From: Neobacillus bataviensis LMG 21833
Lineage (GTDB): Bacteria; Bacillota; Bacilli; Bacillales; Cytobacillaceae
Direction of reading: 5' to 3'
Assembly: GCF_000307875.1 (NCBI RefSeq)
Contig: NZ_AJLS01000074.1
Span: 1 to 64,000 of the forward strand
Length of the DNA stretch: 64,000 nucleotides
A program made the translations under genes and the position numbers. Below, piece by piece: positions 36,469 to 44,193 of the stretch (positions within the stretch are counted from its first letter, which is position 1; every line of letters starts with the position of its first letter). The notes below the pieces were generated by a model that made no database searches, was not told the origin of the DNA, and was given only the letters and a program-made list of their open reading frames with translations.

Positions 36469-38435
36469 TTCATTGATAAATGGTTCAAAATATTCGCCCC
36501 ATTCTTTTGAAAACCACTCTGGTCGACGCTCGGTCTCTTCCGGGTATTCAAACATCCTGTACTCTGTTAAAAATACTTGTTCATTGATGAATGCCTTTGT
36601 TACCTGTTCATTTAGCTTTGACCGGTCGTACTTTCCTAAAATAGAATCCAGCTGTTTGACGATTTTAACAGGATCAATTTCAGCAATTTCTACAAAACCA
36701 CGAGCAATTTCTTCTCTCACCATCTGTTCCCATTCATCCGCCATATTTGACCAGAAATCCGCATTTGTTTTGGCGGAAACTAATTCCTTTTGACAAGTCC
36801 CTTGCCTTGCTTTCTTTTCGGGGATGGTTTCAAGCAGATAATTGATCCCTTCTATAGCTTCCTTTAGCTCCTGCTGCACCTGCCGAATCCGAAGTCTTAC
36901 TTCCTCAATTCCTTTTAACTGCAGCTGCTGCTCAATCGACTCAATTTCAGCTTTTTCTTTACGCAACTGTGATTCCTTGACATTTTGATCCCCTTTGAGG
37001 TCGTCCAGTTCTGTTTCCATTTCAGATAAGCGATGCGTTAAATCCTCGATTCTTTTCAGCAAAAATAAACATTTTTGAAAAAGATCTTTGAAGCTGTAGA
37101 GTTGATCACGATAGTTTTTAGCTGAGATTAATGCTTGACCTAAGACTTCTTTTGTCAAAGAAAGATTTAGCTGGCCGCCCTCTTGGTGGAGTTTTACCTT
37201 AATTGCCTGAAGCTGGCCGTGTACTAGCTTCCACTGTTCATCTAACTGTTCAAGAATCTTTTTCTGTTCCTCCAATTGATGACCGGTCTTTTCAATCTGA
37301 ACATTCACATCACTGAGTTCGTGATCCGCAGGCATCGTCTGCTTCCATTGATCCGCACGGAGGAGTTCCTCTTCATATTGACAGAGTTGCGCGTTTAGGT
37401 CCTCCATCTCTAATTGGAGTTGCTCAATGCTTTCCTCGCATTGTTTGATTTTCTCCTGCTGGTATCGTTTACGAGATGAACGTCCGATATATTTAGACGG
37501 TCCTTCATTTGGGGCATGTCCTACTAAACAGCCAATTGAATACGACCCATCGGCATCCACATGAAAACCTGAACCTTCCTGTTCAAGAGAGATGCTCCGC
37601 AATATTTCATCAACAAGTTTGTTTGAAATAGGACTATCTGCCTCTACATCCGGATGCAAATAATCTGCTAACGTATATCCCAGCAATTGTGGCTCCGGTC
37701 GAATCACCCGATCATGGGTCGGGGCAAGGGATTTTTCAGTGATCAAGCTGTCCAATATACCCGTTTGTTTTAACGCTGACTCAATTCGCTCTTTCTGTTC
37801 CTCGGTCACATGATCTTGAAATTCAACAGCCGCATAAAAGGGAACGAATGCTTGTCCGTCTTCCAATAGCTGTCCGCGAAATGCCTCTGTATCTTTAGCC
37901 CGTTCTGGGTTAGGCATTTTTAAGGTCTTCCATCGATGTAGTTCTGCTCGTGCTGCTTCCAAATCGAACTTTTTATCTTCTATCTTTTTCTCCATTAGTT
38001 TTTTCTTCGTACTGACATCGGTAATATAATCATTAACCGCAGCAAGCAGTTTTTCTCTTACTTCCTCGTACCGATTTTCTTCATATAATCCCTCGATTGA
38101 ACGGGCGATTTCTTGTCGCTTCTCAATTGAAAAAATAATCTTTGGATGCTGCTCGATCCAAGAAAACACCTGATGCTCCAACTTTTGTTTTTCTTCCGTA
38201 AACCATTCAGCTAAGTGATCCAGATTTTTTCGTAATCCATCTACTTCTTTCTTTTTCTCAGAGGAATGCCGCTGAAGCCGGCTGTGCTCTTCTGACAGGC
38301 GATTTTCCTCATCAGCTAATTGCTTTAAATTGGCAAGTAATTGTTCATGACTGCCAATCTCACGAATCCAGATGGAAAAATCAAACTCCTCTAGCTGATG
38401 ACGTTCGAAATCGTGAACATTTACCTCATGCTGCG

Positions 38436-38439
38436 AAAA
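38436..38439 (-). other. Frameshift site in jetC (four-base homopolymer)
   Basis: On the minus strand CTGCCTTTTCGCAG switches the reading from ELPF to SQHEVNV only if one T is restored (CCTTTTTCG). The upstream frame closes 10 bases later. Confidence 0.75.
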
Positions 38440-39307
38440 GGCAGCTCGGCATCCGTATACCTTTTTAACGCATTCTCCCACTTCGCAGCCCGTTCAGCCA
38501 AAATGTATTGATTATATAAATGATACTGATTAACCAGCCTTGAGCTAGAAGCAAATTCCCGTTCCAACTGTTCGAGCTGCTGCTGCGTTTGATCCATGCT
38601 TTCAATCGTATCTGATAGATGCCTTAACTCATCATCGGTTAAAGGAGGCAGTGCTGATTCTAATATTTCATAAATAACTGTCGGTTTAAAATCCTTCGAG
38701 AGTTTAGGGCTCCGTAATTGGATTAATAGCTTAATCAAGTCTTCATAGGCCTCATTTGATTGGAAACCAAAAATATATTTATTCACAAGCTCCATGTACT
38801 CACGCTGGGAATGGACTACATAGCCGCCATCGCTGATGCGGTTTTCCAATTCTTTTGCGGAAAAAGGCACTCGGTCTCCCAGTTGCGAATGGGCAAGTTC
38901 AAAATCATGTCCGATTCTGCGATTATCGGTTATCACAAAATACCATGATTTAATCCCTTTGTGCCGCTTGGCCTGCATCCCGATCCCAGTTGTAATATAG
39001 CGCTCAACACCAGCCTTTTTATATTCGATAAAAAGATACCCTGTACGCTCATCACGATCGACTACCTCTTTTTCCCCAAGCAGATAATCTTCCATTCTGC
39101 GCGCTTTAGAACCAAATGGATCAAGGCGGTCAGGAGATTTTTTTCCGTCTAACAACACAGGCAGAAAGCTTTGCATGGTAACCGATTTTCCGGAACCGTT
39201 CGTCCCTCTCAAAAGGAGCTTTCCATCCGAAAAATGAAAAATTTCATCATCGTAATACCAAAAATTCAATAACCCCGCACGGTTCATCACCCATTTTGCT
39301 TCTGTCA

Positions 39308-40468
39308 TCATTCTGTACCTCCCGTTAGATAATCTGCAGGGTACTCACCCGTCATTACACCTACTAATGATTTAATCCGAATTAGCGAAGTTTCGGCATC
39401 CACTTCCACTAGCATCCAATCCTTCATCGCTCGAAGCAGCTCCGTTCGAATTCCACTCGTACTCATATCACGAAAGTACTTCGCCCATCCTGTTCCAAAT
39501 TGTTTTCGTAAATCATCCACTACTTGTTCAAACTCGCCTTCCGTCATTAGCATTTCACCATTTTCATTGGCATTAAACCGCTCAGGCTGCCCATGAATGT
39601 ACTTTGACAATTGAAGGATAATATCAGTCGATGCCTTGGAATTAGGAAAAACCTGTTGATACTGCCTCGGCTCCGCAATCGATAAAAAAGCCGTATTTTT
39701 GTAGACATGGAGTTTATAATTACTGTGCTTCTCAATATCTTCCGATAAGCGGTTACGATAGTTTCGGATATAGAGAAAATCAGGATCCTGTTGATCTCGG
39801 CGATGCAATCCAGGTGAAAAGAACAGCTTGCGGTACACTCTCTTTCTTCGTTCATCCTCTTGGTTCAGTTTCCAATCTTCTTTTAGTAACTCGCTCCAAT
39901 GCTGAAAGCTAGAAAAATCATCTGGATACGTTCTCATGAAATAACGGCTATATGTGGAAGCTTCGTATAAAACTTCCTGCTCTTCATTCTGGTCAAAGCG
40001 GCCGATATCCCCGTCAATCGTCCGAATGAGCCGAAATTCCATCAGGACTTTGACAGCTCTTATCAATGATTTCCGGTGGGTATAGAGCGTCCAATCAAGC
40101 GGAAAGTCTCCCGGATAATCCGTTTGGATCTCCTGACATAGCTCTGAAAGCAGAAACTGTTCATCCACAGCTTTCCCCTCCAAAAAGGCAAGCGCACAGC
40201 AAAAAATTGCATAATCCATCGGCTCATGAAAATCCTGGATCCCCATCCAGCCTTCCGGTTCAACCGGAATTTTTTCCAGTTTAATAAAATGTTGATGGAC
40301 AATTAGACGCAGGCCAAACTTTTCATCCAGGTAGCGCCTTAGGACTTTCTCCCGCTCACGAATCAGCTGATACCATTCCGGCTGTTCGGTGCGTAATATC
40401 CAATAATGATGAAATAGAATGTCCATTCCTTGGGTGGCTTTTTCATCGAATAATTGTGTTTGTTCCAT
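39308..40468 (-). CDS. jetB: Wadjet type II subunit JetB (TIGR02678)
   Basis: About 386 residues, DUF2398 family, the MukE-like accessory of type II Wadjet. It is composed of winged-helix-like segments: N-terminal FHHYWILRTEQPEWYQLIR, a central LIRAVKVLMEFRLIRTIDGD, and a C-terminal ALLRAMKDWML-like helix. The protein bridges the SMC heads and JetA in known complexes. I prefer the ATG at 40468 (AGGTGA upstream); a GTG at 40477 overlaps the jetA stop and is also possible. It overlaps jetC by 4 bp. The frame is intact. Confidence 0.88.
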   Translation of the reverse strand: MEQTQLFDEKATQGMDILFHHYWILRTEQPEWYQLIREREKVLRRYLDEKFGLRLIVHQHFIKLEKIPVEPEGWMGIQDFHEPMDYAIFCCALAFLEGKAVDEQFLLSELCQEIQTDYPGDFPLDWTLYTHRKSLIRAVKVLMEFRLIRTIDGDIGRFDQNEEQEVLYEASTYSRYFMRTYPDDFSSFQHWSELLKEDWKLNQEDERRKRVYRKLFFSPGLHRRDQQDPDFLYIRNYRNRLSEDIEKHSNYKLHVYKNTAFLSIAEPRQYQQVFPNSKASTDIILQLSKYIHGQPERFNANENGEMLMTEGEFEQVVDDLRKQFGTGWAKYFRDMSTSGIRTELLRAMKDWMLVEVDAETSLIRIKSLVGVMTGEYPADYLTGGTE

Positions 40469-40473
40469 TACTA

Positions 40474-41955
40474 TCACCTAGTCTCCTCAAACAAGAATGT
40501 GGCATCTGGCATCAATAAATTACCATCCTCAGCTTGTAATGTAATCATTTTCTCATAATCTAGCATTACCTTAACATGTAACCCGTAATCCGTCTTGACC
40601 ACGCGATTTTTATTAGCCATTGATTTCCCAATCCAGCTTAATAGAACCTTGCGGATAAACGGTTCTACAGTTGTTAGCGATGAGAGTGTGATTCTGCCTT
40701 GATTCATATATTTTTCTATTAACCTTTTCTCTTGCTCTCGTTCCTTTAAATAGAGTTCTCTCTGTTCTTTTTTCTTCTGTTCATTCGAAATAAACGATCC
40801 CGGTTTTGTTTTTTCTCGGTAGCGGACTGTTCTCGGTTTTATTGTTAATTCAGTGGGTGCTTCTTCCCATGTATCGACATGAAGGTTTTCGGTGGTCGCT
40901 TCCTCGAGCTGGAGATGCTGGATTGTCATCGAGCCAAACACAACCGCTGATAGTTTATGAGCCTCTTCACGATCACTGCATTCTACAAACCATTTTGATA
41001 ATTGCAGATAATCCTTTTTCCGGCTGCGAAAATGCTGCTGCCTCTCGCCAATGCGCTGCACATATCTTGCCATTCGGCGAATCATTTCATTGGTCTGCCA
41101 CTGAAGGACATCTAGTTCACTTTGCTGTGTGGCAGATCCTAAAAACCATTGGCGTAATGAAAACCAATATTCCTTATATTCGGTAAGCCAATCGTTCGCT
41201 GACGATGAAACGTCTTCAAGACGGGGAATCGCCCCGCGATGCTCGATTAATTTTTGAAAAAAGTGCTGTAACCGTTCCGGGGTTAATTCTGCTAATGAAT
41301 GCTGGATTTGCAGCGATGTTTTTTGTAAAGATACAATAAAATCTCGTAGATAGGTTGTAAACTGGTTTTTATAGACTAAGAAAGCTTCAGTCTGCATTCG
41401 CTGGTCTGTTTGTTCACTATTTATATAGGCAATATAATCGGCGGTGCTGGTACGAATCGTTTGAAAATATCGAAATACATCCTCCCAAATCCGCATATAT
41501 TCTTCAGCCGATTTGTTGTGGTCAAGTTCATTTTGCATGGTGGTTAACGCCTGGAACAGACGATCAAATTGCGATCGTTCTAATGAACCTTGGAAGGTAT
41601 CTCCTAATTTTTCAAGCTGCACAATCATTCTCTCAATCTCAACCGTGTAAGGTGTACATTGATAGCGGAACCGCTTCTTTTTATATTCTTCGATTGTTTT
41701 GGCGTTGGTCATATCCTGCCTTGCGATTAAATTATTCCATTTTACAAGCTGCGCTAATTGTTGATGGAGCTGCTCTTCTTGATAATCGGCGAAAGAGGGA
41801 ACCTGGCGCATATATTCCAATAACTCTTCCGGTGCAATGAAATCTCTCATTCTCTCGTGCTGATGGTAAAAATAGCGGAGAATCGTTCGATAGTGTGCCG
41901 CCGAGTCCGCTGTTAGATAACTAGCTTCTATTATTTTTTTCATCGTTGAATCCAA
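40474..41955 (-). CDS. jetA: Wadjet type II kleisin-like subunit JetA (TIGR02677)
   Basis: 493-residue DUF2397 family protein, first gene of the four-gene operon. The N-terminus (SYLTADSAAHYRTILRYFYHQHERMRDFI) is the family's typical opening, followed by a winged-helix and long helical bundle. The C-terminus has WIGKSMANKNRVVKTDYGL and ends in a short acidic tail. In the complex it acts like a kleisin (MukF-like) linking the SMC ATPase. Starts at TTG 41955 (AGGA nine bases upstream) or ATG 41943. Intact. The four-gene order A-B-C-D with overlapping ends matches known type II Wadjet loci. Confidence 0.88.
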   Translation of the reverse strand: MDSTMKKIIEASYLTADSAAHYRTILRYFYHQHERMRDFIAPEELLEYMRQVPSFADYQEEQLHQQLAQLVKWNNLIARQDMTNAKTIEEYKKKRFRYQCTPYTVEIERMIVQLEKLGDTFQGSLERSQFDRLFQALTTMQNELDHNKSAEEYMRIWEDVFRYFQTIRTSTADYIAYINSEQTDQRMQTEAFLVYKNQFTTYLRDFIVSLQKTSLQIQHSLAELTPERLQHFFQKLIEHRGAIPRLEDVSSSANDWLTEYKEYWFSLRQWFLGSATQQSELDVLQWQTNEMIRRMARYVQRIGERQQHFRSRKKDYLQLSKWFVECSDREEAHKLSAVVFGSMTIQHLQLEEATTENLHVDTWEEAPTELTIKPRTVRYREKTKPGSFISNEQKKKEQRELYLKEREQEKRLIEKYMNQGRITLSSLTTVEPFIRKVLLSWIGKSMANKNRVVKTDYGLHVKVMLDYEKMITLQAEDGNLLMPDATFLFEETR

Positions 41956-42045
41956 TGATCATCATCCTATTTTTTGTCTATTATTACTATTGTATTATAT
42001 TGAAGTAAGGATTCAAATACTTACCGATAGATTGGAAAAATTCTC

Positions 42046-42074
42046 TTGTATTAAATTGAATTATCTGGTATAGT
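42046..42074 (+). promoter_or_regulatory. Promoter of riboswitch-dapA unit
   Basis: A -35-like TTGTAT and a -10 TATAGT are spaced by 17 bp, with an extended TG-N before the -10. It ends about 40 bp before the aptamer. Confidence 0.6.
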
Positions 42075-42115
42075 AGCAATCAATTACATACTTTCTTACT
42101 TCAATATCTTTTGAA

Positions 42116-42291
42116 GTGAGGATAGAGGCGCAAAGACCATTAGTAGACAATTTGAGGATAATGAGATCCTTAGACGATTGTTTAAAGGGGAATTTGCCGA
42201 AGCTTCAGAGATACTCATGGTCTTGAAGCTGGTTCTGCTGTTGAATAAGCACAGAACTGTCATATAGGAAACTATATGGAGGGCTATCCAC
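42116..42291 (+). ncRNA. Lysine riboswitch (L-box) aptamer
   Basis: The conserved L-box elements occur in order: GATAGAGGCGCAAAGACC, AGTAGACAA, GGGGAATTTGCCGAAGC, GGTCTTGAAGCTGGTTCTG, AACTGTCAT and a closing GGAGGGCTATCC that pairs with the first GGATAG to form P1. In Bacillus these aptamers end transcription when lysine is high. The following terminator and the gene encoding the first lysine-branch enzyme fit that model exactly. Confidence 0.92.
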
Positions 42292-42323
42292 GCATAGGAA
42301 CTTATTTTTATTATGTTTCTACG

Positions 42324-42353
42324 GCAGCTGCGAACCCTCGCTGCTGCTTTTTT
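42324..42353 (+). terminator. Riboswitch-controlled terminator
   Basis: GCAGCTGCG / CGCTGCTGC with one T-T mismatch and a 6-nt loop is followed by TTTTTT. It lies 33 bp after the L-box P1 helix and before dapA. Confidence 0.85.
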
Positions 42354-42418
42354 GCGTCAATCTGAGATTGGCCTTTGCCCCCTCTAATTTCTAAAAAAAA
42401 TGAAAAAGGGTGAGAATG

Positions 42419-43300
42419 ATGAATGTTGGCCAAGTATTAACGGCAATGGTGACACCATTTGACCAAAATGGTGAAGTTGATTTTAACGCAACGAAAAATT
42501 TAGTGAATCATTTAATTGCAAATGGTACCGATGGATTAGTTGTCGCGGGCACCACCGGTGAATCCCCAACCTTAACTACAGAGGAAAAGGTTGCATTATT
42601 TAAATTTGTTGTAGAAGTCGTTGATGGAAGAATCCCGGTCATTGCTGGAACGGGTTCTAATAATACAAGGGCTTCAATTAGCCTAACTAAACTTGCCGAA
42701 GAAACAGGCGTAGATGGGATTATGCTTGTTGTTCCATACTACAATAAGCCATCTCAAGAAGGTTTATACCAACACTTTAAAACGATAGCGGAATCAACTT
42801 CCCTGCCGGTAATGATCTATAATATCCCAGGAAGAACCGGCATTAATATGAATGTTGACACCATTGTTCGACTTTCAAAAATCGATAATATTGGCTCGGT
42901 CAAAGAAGCGAGTGGAAACCTTGATGCTATGGCTGAAATTATTAGTCAAACTGCGGAGGATTTCACGCTGTATAGCGGTGATGACGGCTTAACATTACCA
43001 GTTTTAGCGATTGGCGGTGCCGGAGTCATTTCAGTCGCATCCCATGTCATTGGGAATGAAATGCAGGAAATGGTCAATAACTTTAAAAATGGTCATCTTA
43101 AAGAGGCCGCTACAGCACACCAACGACTGCTTCCGATTATGAAAGCACTATTTGCAGCACCGAACCCAACACCTGTTAAGGCAGCATTAAATCTGACAGG
43201 CATCAATGTTGGCGGTGTCCGCTTACCGTTAGTCCCTTTAACCATTGACGAGGAGTCAGTACTAAAAAGTGTTTTACCAGTTAGCACACTCCAAAGATAA
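42419..43300 (+). CDS. dapA: 4-hydroxy-tetrahydrodipicolinate synthase
   Basis: 293-residue aldolase-type enzyme condensing pyruvate with aspartate semialdehyde, first step of the lysine/diaminopimelate branch. Active-site pieces: Thr-Thr of GTTGESPTLT, Tyr in MIYNIPGRTG with the following Arg, and the Schiff-base Lys in SVKEASGN. It has AAAGGGTGAG upstream of tandem ATGs (42416 and 42419); I prefer the second. A lysine riboswitch controls it, as is typical for lysine-biosynthesis genes of Firmicutes. No lysC, asd or dapG is adjacent, so this may be a second dapA copy outside the main dap cluster. Confidence 0.92.
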   Translation: MNVGQVLTAMVTPFDQNGEVDFNATKNLVNHLIANGTDGLVVAGTTGESPTLTTEEKVALFKFVVEVVDGRIPVIAGTGSNNTRASISLTKLAEETGVDGIMLVVPYYNKPSQEGLYQHFKTIAESTSLPVMIYNIPGRTGINMNVDTIVRLSKIDNIGSVKEASGNLDAMAEIISQTAEDFTLYSGDDGLTLPVLAIGGAGVISVASHVIGNEMQEMVNNFKNGHLKEAATAHQRLLPIMKALFAAPNPTPVKAALNLTGINVGGVRLPLVPLTIDEESVLKSVLPVSTLQR

Positions 43301-43308
43301 TAATTGCA

Positions 43309-43347
43309 AAAGGCTGGCTGTTCCTGTGTAGGATAGGCAGCCTTATT
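43309..43347. terminator. Weak terminator after dapA
   Basis: AGGCTG...CAGCCT with internal pairing, followed by TTATTTA. Between dapA and the convergent gene at 43380. Confidence 0.5.
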
Positions 43348-43379
43348 TACTTAATAGTTTGACCTATGATTTCACTACT

Positions 43380-44048
43380 TTATTTTCCGCTGCGATATAG
43401 ATCGCGGCTCTTATAACCCGCACTAAGGATCAATTTCATTTCCTCGCGCCTTTTTGCTTTTGTTGCCTCTTGTTTCGCACTATACACATAACGGGCCCAA
43501 TCTTTACGGTATCCTTGCGTAAGTGACTGATAGAATGCCAGTATTTCCGGTGTCTCCTGCAAATCCTTTTCTACGTCAGGGATCATGGAAATATAATCAT
43601 CAACACATTGACTCGCTTTCGTAGATGGTTGATTTTTTGTTTTAGAATCCTCTTTTAGACCCACCACCGTAAAAACCTCATCTAACCCTACCATCCGAGC
43701 AAATTTGATCGTGCTTGTACCAATATAGCCATTTTCATCGGCTCCCAACCCGCTTAATAAGTCATCACGATGAATAAAGGTTGGATAGACTTTATTCCCC
43801 TTTTTCGGATAAGCCATATACATATAACCGTTTTTATTTATTTGATTTTTATTAATTACCTTTTTTACAAGTTCCTTTAAAGAATCCAAATCTAATACAA
43901 ATGCAAAAATAAGGTCATAGGATCCATCGCCAAGCTCTGTATCATAATCAGCGAGCTCTGCTACATAATCTGCTCCTTTTGGTAAATTTAAAACCGCTGT
44001 TTTTTTGTATTTTTGTAAGTTCAATTTTTCGACTATTGTTTTTGCCAT
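43380..44048 (-). CDS. Two-part protein with C-terminal YdeI/OmdA domain
   Basis: About 222 residues. The last ~60 (FYQSLTQGYRKDWARYVYSAKQEATKAKRREEM, seen in parts) match the YdeI/OmpD-associated domain, known from proteins linked to bacteriocin or stress resistance. The N-terminal ~140 residues (KYKKTAVLNLPKGADYV, DLIFAFVLDLDSLKELV) resemble DUF3052-like proteins but I am less sure. The ATG at 44048 (tandem ATG-ATG after AGGTGG) fits best; the longer frame lacks a ribosome site. Function unknown. Confidence 0.7.
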   Translation of the reverse strand: MAKTIVEKLNLQKYKKTAVLNLPKGADYVAELADYDTELGDGSYDLIFAFVLDLDSLKELVKKVINKNQINKNGYMYMAYPKKGNKVYPTFIHRDDLLSGLGADENGYIGTSTIKFARMVGLDEVFTVVGLKEDSKTKNQPSTKASQCVDDYISMIPDVEKDLQETPEILAFYQSLTQGYRKDWARYVYSAKQEATKAKRREEMKLILSAGYKSRDLYRSGK

Positions 44049-44135
44049 CATTCCACCTGCTCCAATAATTTCTATCCCTATTATTTTATATACTATTCTA
44101 TTGTAATACAAAAGAATAATTTAAAAATTCAAGTA

Positions 44136-44182
44136 AAAATGTGGTCAACCCCTGAAGCTCTTGCTCACCAGGGGTCTGACCG
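44136..44182 (-). terminator. Terminator of adhE
   Basis: GGTCAGACCCCTG / CAGGGGTTGACC with a 15-nt loop, followed by a T-rich stretch on the minus strand. Confidence 0.7.
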
Positions 44183-44193
44183 CAAATAATAGG

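Larger units (their letters stand above)
35542..39311 (-). pseudogene. jetC: Wadjet type II SMC-like ATPase JetC (TIGR02680), disrupted
   Basis: The motor subunit, normally about 1,250-1,400 residues, is here in three pieces: 38421-39311, 36466-38481 and 35542-36444. Piece 1 has Walker A (GTNGSGKSVTMQ). Piece 2 is the coiled-coil arms and hinge (long Glu/Lys/Gln-rich helices). Piece 3 has the ABC signature (FSGGEKAMAMY) and Walker B (IISLDEAFAGVD). Pieces 1 and 2 are in different frames, consistent with loss of one base in the AAAA run at 38436-38439. Pieces 2 and 3 are in the same frame, split by a TGA at 36466-36468, with homologous-looking coding (YQLQSRRLILMEYKG) straight after it. The start has GGGAGG and overlaps jetB by 4 bp. 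Without ribosomal rescue no intact SMC is made. Confidence 0.88.

Noticed and set aside
36466-39311. Programmed frameshift or selenocysteine readthrough in jetC
   Set aside because: No clean slippery heptamer precedes the frame switch, no downstream pseudoknot is obvious, and the TGA lacks a recognisable selenocysteine-insertion context. Ordinary mutations explain both.
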